A stretch of DNA of 64,000 nucleotides from Siphonodentalium dalli (GCA_032622095.1 CP136068.1:117043509-117107508), one strand, 5' to 3'. Shown: positions 1-13,108, numbered from the stretch's first letter. Made by a program: numbers and translations. Notes: a model not told the origin generated them from the sequence alone.

Positions 1-111
1 TGGGATTCGAGCTTGAAAACAGTTTGTGAACTCGCCGGTAAGCCGGCTCGTTCACAAACTGTTTTCATGCTCGAATCACAATGTACAACTCAACAGGATA
101 CGTTTATCTCC
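1..111. repeat. Long palindrome (foldback), partial at window edge
   Basis: The two arms (about 55 bp visible each) are near-perfect reverse complements that meet at a GC-rich centre (GCCGGTAAGCCGGC). Arms contain GATTCGAGC and AAAACAGTTTGTGAAC; the right flank ends CGTTTATCTCC. The same palindrome occurs at 15,418-15,563 and 56,889-57,032, and a half arm at 44,167-44,223. Its outer part lies left of the window. Confidence 0.8.
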
Positions 112-659
112 TAATATATCTGACAAAAGATACAAATTTAATAAGGATGGCGCAATAAACTGTAATCCACAATGGATTCAACTGCATTTGAAGAATTTCT
201 AAGATAAGACAACAAGGAGACTAGCACCAGTGGATGGAGTCCAGGGCCCTGTTTCATGAAAGCAACTTATGACATAGTTGGGACTTAAGATGGTCATAAG
301 TTCAACTTCAGTCATAAGTGCGTTTCACGAACAAGGTCTTAACTTAAGATGTGAGGTGTCATAAGATAATCTTAAAGTTAAGACCCACGTGATAAGTGGC
401 ATATCGATCACGAGTATGGCGGCCTATGTTATTTTGCAATTACGGAGATATCTGTACATTGTCTGGGTGGGAAATTCGTCGTCTGGTATACAGGGTCGTG
501 GCTACAGAGTGAGAGGGGTGTTCGCCTCGAAATATCCAACTATACCCCCTTAAACAACACCAAATTCTCTTTGGGTTTAAACATTCCAACTGGTACCTCA
601 AACTTTCCAAAACCATAGGGTTAGTTTGGTAAAAACAATTCAGAGCACAGGCTTATCAT

Positions 660-1075
660 CAGGGACGTGGCGAATGGGGTTTGTGTGTTGTCTAACCCCC
701 CCCCCCCCCACCACACACACACACACTTTGGTCAAAATGTTTAGCAATTGGAAATTTCATGCCTGAAAACAACACTAATCGTACACTATATATAGGTTTC
801 AATTGTTTGAATTTCTAACTAGTAAAGGAATGTGTTGTTTTAGACAAACAGCAGCAACCGAAAATAACCAACTTTAGGGGCTAAATGTCAGGTTAGAAAT
901 TTCGAACTGTTGGAATATTTGAGATACCAATTGCAAAGTTTAAATCCAACGGGTGGGGTGGACATGGCATTTCGCGAACATGGAAGTTTGGCCCGGTTCA
1001 ATTAAGGGGCGGGTGCAGTTGGAAATTGCACGATAAGTACTCCCCCCCCCCCACAGAGACCAACTAGCCACCCCC
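660..1075. mobile_element. Nested CAGGGACGTGG-type repeat
   Basis: It starts CAGGGACGTGGCGA and ends near CTAGCCACCCCC. It holds poly-C runs and repeated TTGGAAATTTC/AATTTCCAAC blocks. Relatives are at 11,265-11,674, about 12,126-12,391 (inverted) and about 36,650-37,694. Those copies share a CAGGGACGTGGCTAGAG-like end and its reverse complement CTAGCCACGTCCCTG. It is non-coding. Confidence 0.5.
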
Positions 1076-1542
1076 GAGCCTCGTCGAATGTAGGATATAG
1101 TCAATTATCAGCTGTGTATGTAACCTATAGATAATATATATTATAAAATTGTATTACCCATTTATTAAACTTTTGATAAGAATTATGGACTAGCTCAAAG
1201 CTCACAATCTCCTCTATGTTATTCCATATGTGTGTGTGGAGATGAGGTAAAATGAGATCAATTAATGTATTGATTCTTTCCTCTTTCCAAATTTCCGTCG
1301 GCTGTTTACAAAGCAGATATGTCATATAGGAAAGGTAACACAAACGCTCTTTATCAAAATATGTTTTAGAAATAGTGACAATTTTCTATAGAGAATATTA
1401 TTTTTATTGAGTTTATGTCCAAATTTTTGTCATGTTTTTTTTTAGCAGGGGTGGGATGACCGTTGTACAGCATACTGTATATATGATATACACTCCCGTA
1501 ACGATGACACCCCTCAATACGAGTGTGCTAATGAAAACGTAG

Positions 1543-1670
<128 letters not shown>

Positions 1671-2560
1671 ATGGTATGACAACCGCATAAAACATCTGCA
1701 TAAAAATAATAAAAAAGTTACTCTAACAAATATTTTTCATTTCCCTTTGAATCGAAAAATGACCTATGTGTGTCCTGATGACATCGCCGATTTATTTTGA
1801 TTATTGCTACACGTAGAGAGCGGTGGTCGATAATATACGAGTTATGTCGGCTCACATAAAAAAATCGCCGCCTGATCATTGCTCTCAGTGGATTAACTCG
1901 GCATGAATGCATGGTCGCAGTCATGCATCGATCCATATAATTATATTGTCTTATTTCTGACACCGCCACTCGTCAGTAAACGCAAAGCTCGTCATTTTAA
2001 GAGCCTGCGATGTACTCATGTTCGAATTCACATCGTGGAACTCATACAAGTCTAAGATCCATATGCGAATATAAGGCCACTGACTATAGACACTAAGATA
2101 CATGCGCTGATTCGCACACCCACCCCAGCCGCCATCCAGCATCCCTGTCACACAATAATGTCATCTCGGACTCGGATCTTTCTCGATAACCTCTCAATGC
2201 CGTACATAAAGATTGCACAAGCCCACAATTTTTTGTTCCGGACTGTAGAAAATTGTCGATAACCAGTCTAAATGAGCGGGAACTTAACTTACTACTTAAG
2301 TAGGACTTAATCTTGTTTTGTCACGGTGAAACGCGTTCTTGAAACGGAAAAGTTACATCATAAGATCCACCTTAGATCTTAGATTAAGTCCATCTTAAGA
2401 TAATCTTATGACCTTGCTTCCTGAAACAGGCCCTGATCCCAGGTGCGTTCTTACGTGTAAATCGGCTTAATCCGTTCAGTGAATTCCCAGAGGGAGCCTC
2501 ACACATAAGATAATGCACTGCTCGAAAGGTCAAGGTAGATTTGTTAGGCCAATGTATTAT

Positions 2561-2603
2561 CTTATATATGCGAAACTCTCCATGGGAGACTCGCATATAT
2601 AAG
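2561..2603. repeat. Short hairpin CTTATATATGCGA...
   Basis: Inverted arms CTTATATATGCGA and its complement flank CTCTCCATGGGAG, giving a 43-bp near-perfect hairpin. The second copy (57,253-57,295) keeps the pairing; a substitution in the left copy (GAAACTC against GAGACTC) weakens one pair. Confidence 0.7.
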
Positions 2604-3096
2604 AGCATGCATTGGCACAGGGTTTTCGAAAAAATACAACAATCTACACTCATTGAATGATTAATCCCATCTTAAGCTGACCACGAAACCAATGTACAAG
2701 TCATTTACAATTTTTAATATCAGAAAAGTTCCATTCAGCAAAATAAAAAAACCCAAATAATACTGTAAAATAAAATTGAATAAGCCATTAAAATTGTATT
2801 CCATATTCCAAATGCGGACATGTATTCGAAATTCCATGCATATTCGTTTATAAACAAAGGAAATAAACCCGACTTCACATACTACTTAACCTTTTCTTGG
2901 AGCAGGCCTCGGTCTGTGCTTACCATCTGTAGTGTGTCCCTAATATACATGTACTACATGTATATCCGGTGTTATTCTCAACGACTCGGCCATATATAAT
3001 GGAGCAGAATGTATTATCTGTGTGCCAATACCAGAATTGATCATGCATTATATATTGATAAATAGTAATACATATGAATCATTAGTTCTATTTTAA

Positions 3097-3590
3097 AGGT
3101 ACGGTTGGCCTTGGCGGTGGGTATCCTGTGAAAATATGTCCACCCATCAAAAACCGCCACAAACAGAAAGAATATCAAAATGTATACAGACTTTGTCCGT
3201 ATACAAATAAGAAATATCGCATAAACAGTATGTTATTGTCATTTGTTTGACCATTGTTATGTAAACAAAAGCATAAAAAGTTACTTTTCTGGTGTTTGTT
3301 TATATTATGATGGTAAACATAAAGAGCGTTCTTTGTTGCTGAATTCCTGATATGGAACTAATAAAGAGCGTTTATATCATTTGTGTGTGATTAGCCAGTG
3401 ACACTGTGCTGTCTTCTGTAACACAATCAGGCTCTTGCTTATGTAAAATATAGTGAGTCTTTATAATAGCATGCTGTTTACGCGATGGTCATGGTATATA
3501 TGAACGGAACTGTATGCGTTTTAATGTTTGTCTGTTTACGGTGTTTGGAACAAATATGAATATTTTCGACAACTAAGGCCAACCGTGCCT
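3097..3590 (+). mobile_element. TTAA-flanked MITE, family 1 (copy a)
   Basis: The terminal inverted repeat is AGGTACGGTTGGCCTT at the left and AAGGCCAACCGTGCCT at the right. TTAA lies on both sides (3,093-3,096 and 3,591-3,594). The second copy near 57,897 shows the empty site with a single TTAA, so target duplication is direct evidence. TTAA duplication is known for piggyBac and Kolobok transposons. At 494 bp with no transposase it is non-autonomous. It carries the paired AAAGAGCGTT module at 3,321 and 3,363. Confidence 0.85.
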
Positions 3591-4067
3591 TTAACAGACG
3601 AGTCTCCGGTCAAACAAACGTATTTATCGGTAGCAATGGTCATTCACGTGATTGAAATGGACCGGCAGGTATGGTTTCTATTTATGGAAGAGGTTATTTC
3701 CTCAGCGAAGCGGAAATGGATGAGTCTTTGAGAATTAACCGGTGTTAGCTGGTCGCGACAAACCGACACCGTACTCACGTGTATAAGAAATTATAGGACA
3801 ATCTAATGATTTACAATAAATCATTTATAAACCAACCTGGTGAATTTGTCAGAGCACCCAAAATCTGCCCGAGGAATTGGCGCTCTTTTTCTGATGTCAG
3901 AGTGAAAAGGTCACCTTTTACACCTGGTGATCTACAGTAGCCTCCCGTAATTAGCCATCCCAGATTAACGCTCATCAAATGCATGCAAAAGTAGACACCT
4001 GAAGAGATGCTCCCATAGAATGTAAATGGGGGAGTGCATTCAACTGTAACGAAGAGACAATATATTC

Positions 4068-4650
4068 ATAAGATAAGATAAGATAAATTTTATTTAAAAG
4101 TCGGAGGTATTTAAACATATTACAAACACAAGCTGTGAAGAGCTTTTGACCGACTGTAAAACAAATACATAGCACAGGGTAACATATCAATTTTATGCAA
4201 GTTAAATAAGTTGAATCATAGTTAAAATACCTAACTGACAACAGCTAAAATTTTATTTATCAAGTACTATAAAACTTTCTAATTTTTTTTTTTTTAAACA
4301 GAAAACAAACAAAAACACCAGAGAAATCAGTATGTATAATTTTAGTTTGCCACTTCCAATAATATAAGAGAAAAAGGAATTTTTAATTAACTTAAATTTC
4401 ATGTTTCTGGGTTTCGGAAAGGAATGCTTTAAAACAAAATCAGCCAGAAAATTTCTCCTGTAGTAATAATATGGTCAGACTATTTGTGATTGTGTTGTTT
4501 ATCTTATTTGATCATTAATAGTTAAAAGTTAAAATGGTTAAAATGGGCTGGTTTTGGGTGTCTATGGGCTCTGGAATGCTTTCACTGGCTTCTTTGCCAC
4601 CTACTCCAGTCCAGTAGTCCAGGGACTCCCCAAACTGGACTACTAAATCG
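4068..4650 (-). mobile_element. Insertion in left copy, possible LINE 3' tail
   Basis: This 580-bp stretch is missing from the second copy near 58,368. Its left end is an AAGATAAGATAAGATAA run. Read on the minus strand that is a (TTATC)n tail after AATAAAATT, which fits the 3' end of a non-LTR retrotransposon. No recognisable domain remains, and the right part (4,520-4,650) may be a different element. Confidence 0.4.
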
Positions 4651-4846
4651 TTGAAAGGCCCACTTAATTTTCGAATCCCCCACTGATCACATTATATACA
4701 ACATATTCCATATAGTCCGTACACGTCCTTTGTTTCCCCCACAGGACTCATCCGGACATATTTTGTTATGTACTTAGCCACATCTCGAGTAGAATTCCGT
4801 ATCGGGTGGAACTCCAGATGTTAACAAGAAATCAACCTGGCCGCAT

Positions 4847-6115
4847 AGATAGATAGATATATTTATTGCAATACACCAATTTATGGTAGTTGCACAATTG
4901 AAAATAACGAACATATATATCATAAACAACATAATAACAAACATAATATAGCTAATTTCTAATATTGATAATGACACATTTGCAATTATCAACAAATGAG
5001 CTGTTTTCCTCCGAATGAAGAATAACCGGATCATGTTGCACACATAAGCAGTTATTTTCCCATGCTTGTTTTTCATGATATTTAAAAATTTGTTCGCTTC
5101 GTTCATCTTGTCAAAATTCGGTTCGTTTCTTTCAATCTTTCGAACTAATTATGTCTGAGATCCTTATAGGCATCGCATTCCATGACAAAATGTATCTCCG
5201 TTTGAATTCTATTCTGTTTGCATACAGGGCATATTCGCTTTTCTAATTGTGTCTTAGGTTGTCTGTGTCTCCCTTTTTCTATTTCTAGAACATGATTACT
5301 CGCGGGAAGTCCAGTAAAATGTGCTCGAGCTTCTTGTCATTTCGTATATATGAGATATGGTTCAAGGATATATTCTTCCTTGAATAACCTGTAAGTGCGT
5401 AATTTGTTTTTTCCACTCAATTTATCGTCGAATATATCATGTTTAAACTGCGAGATGTGTTCTTGTTTTAACTTAACGACCAACTGCCTCACATTCGTTC
5501 CTGAAAAAAATATTATCATCGTTTAGTCTAACACCCCCATTTCGATAGTTGTGTGGCCCAAGATGAAAGTTTACAAGTTATTGATTCTTCAAAAGACCCG
5601 GATAAAAATTGTCACTATTTTCTTTAGAAAGTTTGCTCATATATTTGAATAATTGAAGTACAGCATCGTTAGCTAGAGGAAAACGACCTAGCTCCGCCCG
5701 TGACGCGTGATTAGATGATTTCATGTTTAAGAATAAAATATTCTTACAAAACTTCAGATGCATTTGTTCACAACGCAATCGTATCTTTGAAAGGCAAATT
5801 AAGTTCCGGCGCCCATGTTTCACAACCATATAATAAGATTGGTTTAATAAGCTTATCGAACAGTTTACACTTAGTCATTGTGGGTAATTCAATTTGCGAT
5901 TTGAGCAGGTTTGTTAAGAAAAACATAGCTTTAGATGCCCTTGCACTCAAGTTCTCCTGTGCCTTAATTTTTCATTTCCCCATTGTAAGTGAAAATCAGA
6001 CCAAGGTATTTATACTCATCGACTACTTCCAAATGTCTTCCTTTGAAATAGAATGATTGATCCTGTTTCGTTTTTCTTGACCGGAAAACCACACATTTTG
6101 TTTATAATATATAGA
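4847..6115 (-). pseudogene. 5'-truncated LINE, 3' end of a reverse-transcriptase ORF
   Basis: On the minus strand the coding remains read in order. First (5,768-5,950) comes LFDKLIKPILLYGCETW, the typical motif after the RT domain of many animal LINEs. Then comes FCKNILFLNMKSSNHA and ELGRFPL (about 5,650-5,790), then KLRTYRLFKEEYILEPYL (near 5,350). A C-x2-C-x-H-x-C cluster (near 5,200, ICPVCK...HFVMEC) and a C-terminal tail follow. Reading frame changes at least twice, so it is dead. It ends in an (ATCT)n tail at 4,847-4,862. The second copy (near 58,565) lacks it, so it arrived after the duplication. Confidence 0.8.
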
Positions 6116-6809
6116 TATATGACGTAATCAAAGATGGTGCCCATATGACGATTGTGGAAAAACTAATTGAGATTATGACATTGCATTAATTGCATTTTGT
6201 TCCATATATATTTATACGTGTACTGATATCAAGTTTGTAAATCCAAATCAAGATGGCCGCCAGAATATGGCTCAGAATTTGTGGAAATTCGATTTTTTCA
6301 AAAACAAATTCAGAAAAAATACAAAACCAATCATAATATGTCACAAATATTTGAACATTATGACGTGTACATGACCGCAAGTAATCCTTCAGTATCATCT
6401 GACAAAAAAATCTGCAATCGGCAGCTCATGGAGAAAACAAAGTGGCCGCCAGTGCGATCACCCGCAACAGTTATTTAATCTATAGTTGTAGGCGATATTA
6501 CCTCAATCTATAGAGTCGGGTGACTATAATTTTTATAACTTGCTGATGTGCCCGACTTTGTCCGGGATATTTAGGGATTTATTTGTGATCGCCTCCGTCT
6601 GCGCAGAATATACAGCGACTGGACAAACTATTGTTCGATCGGTCCAGAAACATGCCTATACTGTATATGAGCTTATATGAGCATATTTGAACGAGGCCAA
6701 GGCCAAGGACACGACCGCACGTGAAATTGGACCCGCCCATATTGTTCCCGGGATCAAAGTAGGCCTACATACCAAATTTGAGTCGGATCGGTCGAGCAGT
6801 TTTCGAGTC

Positions 6810-6843
6810 TATAACACATACACACACATATACACACACAGAC
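6810..6843. repeat. (CA)n-type microsatellite
   Basis: An ACACAC/CATACACACA run in otherwise anonymous sequence shared with about 59,235-59,275. No gene is visible in the surrounding 6,116-7,105. Confidence 0.8.
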
Positions 6844-7109
6844 AGAAGTTCCAAAATATATAGTAGATTAACACTTGGCATGCCAAGTTCTCGGATTTTA
6901 AACGAAAAATACTTCAGTTGTAGGACCAAACGGCAAGGTAGTTTAGTGTTGCAGGGCTATGATACCCCCAATAATTAGGCCCAATTATATGTACTAATGG
7001 ATACAGTGATGACTTAGTCAAGCCTTAGTCCCTTTACTATGTGCTGATTTAACAACATTATTGCTACGTATATGTGCAGAATGTTTTAAATCAAACATTT
7101 TGCACTTAA

Positions 7110-7629
7110 ATTCACGGGCGGCGTTTGTTGTAGAAATATTCATATTTGTTCAAATCGCCATCGACGGAAGGAATATTAAAATATATATAGTTTTGTTCAT
7201 AAGACAAACATAATCAGCGCGTAAATAGTATATTGTCGTCAAGACGTACGATTATGTACGTAAACAAGAACCTTCTCGTGTTACAGAAGTTTTGCTTCTG
7301 TTTACATAACACAGCGCAATTCTATTGGTTAATCACACACAAATGATATAAACGCTCTTTATTATTTCCATATCAGGAAAACAGTAACAAAGAACGCTCT
7401 TTGTGTTTACAATATCCGGATCTAAACAAAAGCCAGGAAATGTAACGTTTTTTGCCTTTGTTTACATAACAAAGGAAAAACATTTGACAATACCATACTG
7501 TTTATGCCATATTTCTGATTGGTATAAGAACAAGGTATGTCTATATTTTACTATTATTTCTGTTTATGGCGGTTTTTGACGGAGCTGAATGTTTTAACAG
7601 CATACCCACCGCCAACGCTGCTCGCATCT
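7110..7629 (-). mobile_element. TTAA-flanked MITE, family 1 (reverse copy)
   Basis: TTAA sits at 7,106-7,109 and 7,630-7,633. The right end reverse-complements to a TIR related to family 1, and the next bases (TTGGCGGTGGGTATG) match the inside of the forward copies. It carries the paired motif AACGCTCTTT at 7,351 and 7,393. Its partner in the second segment copy is 59,457-59,892, so this insertion predates the duplication. Confidence 0.75.
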
Positions 7630-7633
7630 TTAA

Positions 7634-7835
7634 AGGTAATCAATCCGATTTAACGCTCCTAAATTGCAATTTATTTGGCTTCGGGGGTAAAAAATATTTG
7701 ATTAGAGTCGAAGAACCCATCCATCAAAGCTTAGAGTGATCAGATATCGATTTTTGAAATTTGTTATTTCAATTATTTGTGGCCCAGAAACACGCCGGAA
7801 AAAGGATGGTCTCGGTAAAAATTGCGGACCCTCTG
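7634..7835 (+). mobile_element. TTAA-flanked MITE, family 3, internally deleted
   Basis: It begins AGGTAATCAATCCGATT directly at the TTAA that ends the preceding MITE. The intact partner at 59,897-60,329 runs to a TTAA-flanked right end. Here the right part and some flanking sequence are gone: the text jumps from TTGCGGACCCTCTGGTCAG to AGTCCGGGAGTAATAG. Confidence 0.65.
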
Positions 7836-7839
7836 GTCA

Positions 7840-10545
7840 GATTAGTCCGGGAGTAATAGTGGTGAAGTAAAAATTCTCTCTTAAAGTTTTTTCCTTTATG
7901 GATTGTGATTCTGAGTTGTGTGCATCAATTTCTAGGTGGGTGTGGATTTCTCGCCATTAAGCATTTCCTGTAATCCAAAATGGCGTCCAACATGGCCGCC
8001 GTAGTATAGAATATGAACTAAGTCAGTTTGATCTGTTTTGTTGAAAAACATATTTCATCAAATGTATACACATGTATATACTATTTGGATGCTATTATAT
8101 TATACTACTGGGTTTTTTTATAAAGAAACATTGGCACTCCATTAGGAGGATGGCTGCCAAAATGGCGACCAGAATATGAAAAATATGATATTGTTTTCAT
8201 TAATGTCTCCTATATCCGTTTCTATTGTTTTGAAATGGTTGCAAATTGGGCCTTGTTTTCTTATTATTCATATCGTATGATCATTGTCTTAGTACTATGT
8301 GTTGTTGTGTGATCTCAGCCACTTCCAATCCCAAAGAACATTGATCTTACAGAACATGGTATGAAATTTCCCCGAAAACTCAATATTGGTTCCTGGCCAT
8401 ATTTTAGTGTGAGGTGAACAGATTTTAACGAATTAAGCGAATGGGAGTATTGCCTATAAAATGCAATCTCATTACGGTATAAAATGGTTTATGATGGCAG
8501 TCAAAATGGCAGCAAAGTGTATAGAAAATTATATATTTTGCTCTTATGCATTCATATTTCGTGACTGATAGATGCATGGAAAGACTTTAAATATGATACA
8601 ATAGACGACAATAGGAACATGGAAAATTACACGCACAAGTGGTATGAGGTATATAGTGTTGAAGATCAGAGACTCCCGTGTTAAATTTAATTTATTCCAG
8701 ACCCAACCTTGCATAATATAGTGCCGTGACCTTAGCTATGTGGCGAGTGCACATTCAATTAATTTAATATGATTGGTGCAAACTGACGTGGTTAAGCTGG
8801 ACCCCATGTGCACGGGCATTTTTTCATATTTGTCTTTTGGGCAATTATATGAGTAAGTCTAAGACTAACTGAAATGAATATTTCCGGATTTTCAAAAGTT
8901 GTATATCATAAAATGTTGCCATGCACTAGTAGATCAGGGAAGTAAATTGAACACAGTACCACCAAATGAAGATACATTGGGCTGCCGGTATAATGTAACG
9001 GTGTTATCATTACGTACTATTATCACCCACAGATGACCAGTATGTGACAAGTTGGGACCATGAGTGAGTTTATATAGCGTATACCAGGTATAGTTGACCA
9101 TAGGGTTCTGGACTAACATTTATTCAACATCCTCTTCGTGTACGAAGAACAATATAATTTCCGTGAGCAATACGATTACAGGGGATGCGACGAATCCTAG
9201 TTTCACATATATCAATCTAAATACCTTGTGAAATCACGTAGAACAAGAGCCCGAATACAATGAGATTTCAACGACAGTTCGAAGACGTGGATACACTATC
9301 GCTACCCGCCCCTTTTGCACTGCCGTTACACATTTTGGACGTATAGCATTGATACGTGTGCTTGTGAATGGGCTCGATGTGTTAGCTGTTCGTTCGGTTT
9401 CTGTACAGCTGAGTTGTGGTAATTATAAATGAATAAATAAGCACCCCTATCAGATATGATACAATGTCGTGCTAATTTATATGCAAGCCCACTAATTTTA
9501 TTTGTGTGCTTGCATTTCTACTTTAGCTACTGTAACCACAGTGGAAACACGTTTTTACCTTACAGTCCTATGCTATAGTATGTCTATTTGGTTTATATGG
9601 ACACGAACATCTGATCTTATATCTTATCTTATCTTATCAGTAATTAAGTGAAGCCTTTTGAAACACTATTTTGGCATGGTCAATTTCAAGTCCTGCATTA
9701 GCCAGGTAGGCCTACGTTCAACAACACGCACATGTAACTTGTACCAAATGGTGTCGTTGCCAACGGAAGTCACCTGACTCACATGACCATTCTGCCTACA
9801 CATACACGGTCACGTGACCATTATGTCTACACATACACGGTCAAGCCATTTAAACGTTTTGTGTCAAACGAGTAGCAATAGGAACGTGTAGCGAAGAGGA
9901 ATAATCCAAAATTCTGATAACCATGGAGACGATAACTAGACTATACACATATAGTTTCCATCATACATACATACATACATACTTGTAAATAAAATACACA
10001 AGGCAAAGGTGGTTGCCTACAGCCACAAATTCCAAAAAATGTATGGAAGCCCGATTCACTGCAGTTCCAGGGTAAAATGCATATATACGGTAATAATTTT
10101 CTATTTAGTTGGCTGTCAATTATGAATAGGCTGCCGTGACGTAGTTTTATAAATTGAGATTCTGTATTAATTAAATTCATATGTATGTCGAATTGTGGTA
10201 TTCTCTATAACATTTTAATGTTTTTATCAGTTCCATGCTTTCAAAAAAACAGTGAGATATAAGACGGTCTGCTTGTTAAAATGTGTCAGCCAATCAAAGA
10301 TGTACAGGGTATCAATATGAGAGCTTGGAGTTTCTATATATGAGAGCCTATGCGAGGCAACCTCGACTCTCATCCATTACCATGTTCAGAAGCCCTCGCT
10401 ATTGACTATGTTCATACTTTTCGAATTAATGATATCGGTTGTACGACACCCTTATAAATAATTTACCTTCCTGGATCAAAATCCTAATCTTCTTAAATTC
10501 TGATTGAAATTTCGAATCAATGAACACTTGACATCTTCTAGCACT
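7840..10545. other. Anonymous non-coding part of the duplicated segment
   Basis: It is collinear with 60,400-63,060 at high identity. I see only short features: AATGGCGGCC-like blocks near 7,980 and 8,160, a near-duplicate of ACACATACACGGTCA with CACGTGACC at 9,800-9,845, TCTTATCTTATCTTATC at 9,620, and (CATA)n at 9,962-9,982. No open frame is conserved in a coding-like way between the copies. Confidence 0.6.
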
Positions 10546-11540
10546 ATCGCCAAACCCGAGGGAATCACCAAACCAGAGAATTGCGGATTTGATCAATGAA
10601 CATATCTTCCCTCAGATGAAGCTATATATCTCCCAGTTAAATGGTGATATCCACTATTCAAAACATAATGAGCCAAGCGGAATGTTCCTTCAGTGGGATA
10701 GAGACCATAGCTTGCTCTCACCCCGATAAATTTAATAGAAATTCCGAATCATTTCCGATTTTATCATAAATAGTAGACAATTTTTGACGTTAGGTAGTTC
10801 GTTTGAAAAAATAATTATCAGTCATAGATGGCGGATAATGCGTGTATCAATAGAACAAATATATGTTTAATTAACCATAAATTTTCTAGCTTGCAGAGCG
10901 GTTCGCAAAAATACTATCAGCGACCAAGTGTGGGTACCCACCATAATTTCGGGTATCAAGGCGGCAGATCGATCCTGCGATGAGATGTCGCCAAACCAGA
11001 GCTGGGATGTCAAAGATACGAATGATATGCTTCACATTTTGACCGTTTCTGCTTGAAATTATCCCAATTATCATTCGGATAGGCCGGCACATGGGTCATC
11101 TTTAGGGTGGGGGAGCATGTGCAAGGTTGAAAACGTGTATGTTTGTTTGTGTTTTATGTTCTAATGTCATATTAATAGTATAGGCTATTCTGTGTTATTC
11201 GACATTATAGGCCGGGAACTGTACAACGAATGGAAACATTAATTCAGTGTAAATCCTGAGTTAGCAGGGACGTGGCTAGAGGTTCCCTGTTAGGGTGTTC
11301 ACCTATAGATTCTAAATGCACCCCATTCCAGTAACTTCTATTTGCACCCCATGCATGTTAGGTTCCAGTTTCCATCGAGTTTACAACGGCTTCTTCCAAC
11401 TGCTGGATATGCCAGCCCCTAAGTTTAGTTTTATTTTCTTCTGGTTACCGTTTCAGTTCACAAATATGGCCGAAATTATTTAAATTATCTAAATATGCGG
11501 GTTTTTGTCTGAAAACAATTTACACACTAAATAGTACAAA
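10546..11540 (+). repeat. Left arm of a large inverted repeat
   Basis: The arm is the reverse complement of 12,126-13,108, with substitutions and small indels. Shared blocks include CGCCAAACCCGAGGG, the ATATCTCCCAGTTAAATGG region, GATGGCGGATAATGCGTG, and the start of the CAGGGACGTGG element. A single arm recurs at 63,541-64,000, so the arm was present before the inverted duplication. Confidence 0.85.
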
Positions 11541-11674
11541 AATGTGAACCAACTTTTGGATTGAAATTTCCAACTGAGGTTGTGTCGGGCAAGACATTTC
11601 CAATTGTTAAAAGTGTTGACCGACGTATGGGGGGGGGGGTTACGTTACACCAACACACCACAGCCACATCCCTA
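11265..11674 (+). mobile_element. CAGGGACGTGG-type element
   Basis: It starts CAGGGACGTGGCTAGAGG and ends about GCCACATCCCT, giving inverted termini about 410 bp apart. It contains a poly-G run at 11,632-11,640 and TTGGAAATTTC-type blocks. It straddles the inner border of the inverted-repeat arm. No coding capacity is seen. Confidence 0.55.
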
Positions 11675-12125
11675 TAAGCGAATGAGTGGATGATTTACCT
11701 GACAAAGAGAACAGAACATGTAATTCTTCGGATGTAGTCCAGTATGTTCGTGGATATAGAGCACGCATAATTATTTATCTTTTCTTGTGATGTTTTGTAT
11801 CAGAATTATCATTACAAATTGGTCGCTTGATTTCATCCACGTGCTATTGTACATTGTTCTCTGTTGAATGGTTTGACCGAGGTTGAGACACACCCCAACA
11901 AAACAAATCATGTCCATGATGACAAATGCATTTACGATGTATGACACGTTATACTCATCATCAGGTCTCGTGTTCGTATTGCACGAGTGGAGCTCTAATC
12001 ACAATTATCTATGTGAACAAAGCAAAAACAGCCACTTCGCATGAAATCACCGGGCGCGGAAGCCTTAATTATATTATAATTAATCCCTTAAGCAGTCCCT
12101 TCAACTGGTCCCTAACCCTTTTTAT

Positions 12126-13108
12126 TATTTAGTGTGTAAATATTTTTCAGAGAAAAACCCGCATATTTAGATAATTTAAATAATTTCGGTCAAATTTGTG
12201 GACGGAAATGGTCACCAGATGAAAAACATCTAAACTTATGGGTTGTCATATCCAAAAGTTGGAAGAACCCGTTGTCAACTCGATGAAAACTGAAACCTAA
12301 CATGTGGGTGCAAATAGAAGTTACTGGAAGGGGGTGTATTTAGAAACTATATGTGAACACCCCTAACAGGGACCCTCTAGCCACATCCCTGCTAACTCAT
12401 GATTTGCACTGAATTAATGTTTCCATTCGTTGTACAGTTCCGGGCCTATAATGTCGAATAACACAGAATAGCCTATACTATTAATATGACTTTAGAACAT
12501 AAAACACAAACAAACATAAACGTTTTCACCCTTGGGCATGCACCCCCATCCTAAAGGTGGTCCATGTGCCGGCCTGTCCGAATGATAATTGGGATATTTT
12601 CAAGCAGAAACGGTCAAAATGTGAAGCATATCATTCGCATCTTTGATATCCCAGCTCTGGTTTGGCGACATCTCATCGCAGGATCGATCTGCGGCTTTGG
12701 TACCCGAAATTATGGTGGGTACTTGGTCGCTGATAGTATTTTTGCGAACCGCTCTGCAGGCTAGACAATTGTATGGTTAATTAAACAAATATTTGTTCTA
12801 TTGATACACGCATTATCCGCCATCTATGACTGATAATTTTGTTTCAAATGAACTACCTAACGTCAAAAATTGTCTACTATTTATGATAAAATCGGAAATG
12901 AGTCGGAATTTCTATTAAATTTATCGGGGTGAGAGCAAGCGATGGTCGCTATCCCATTGAGGAAACATTCCGCTTTGCGAAATTTTATGTTTTGAATGGT
13001 GGATATCACCATTTAACTGGGATATATATAGCTTCATCTGAGTGGAGATATGTTCATTTATCAAAACCGCAATTCTCTGGTTTGGTGATACCCTCGGGTT
13101 TGGCGATA
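12126..13108 (-). repeat. Right arm of a large inverted repeat
   Basis: Reverse complement of 10,546-11,540. The outer end continues through ACGTACACGGGAGTG, which matches 63,526-63,540 but is deleted at 10,545, so this arm keeps the older outer sequence. The spacer (11,541-12,125) holds no recognisable gene. Confidence 0.85.

Noticed and set aside
3319-3372. Histone downstream element (AAAGAGC core that pairs with U7 snRNA)
   Set aside because: No histone stem-loop or histone coding sequence is adjacent, and the motif is paired and lies in MITEs.
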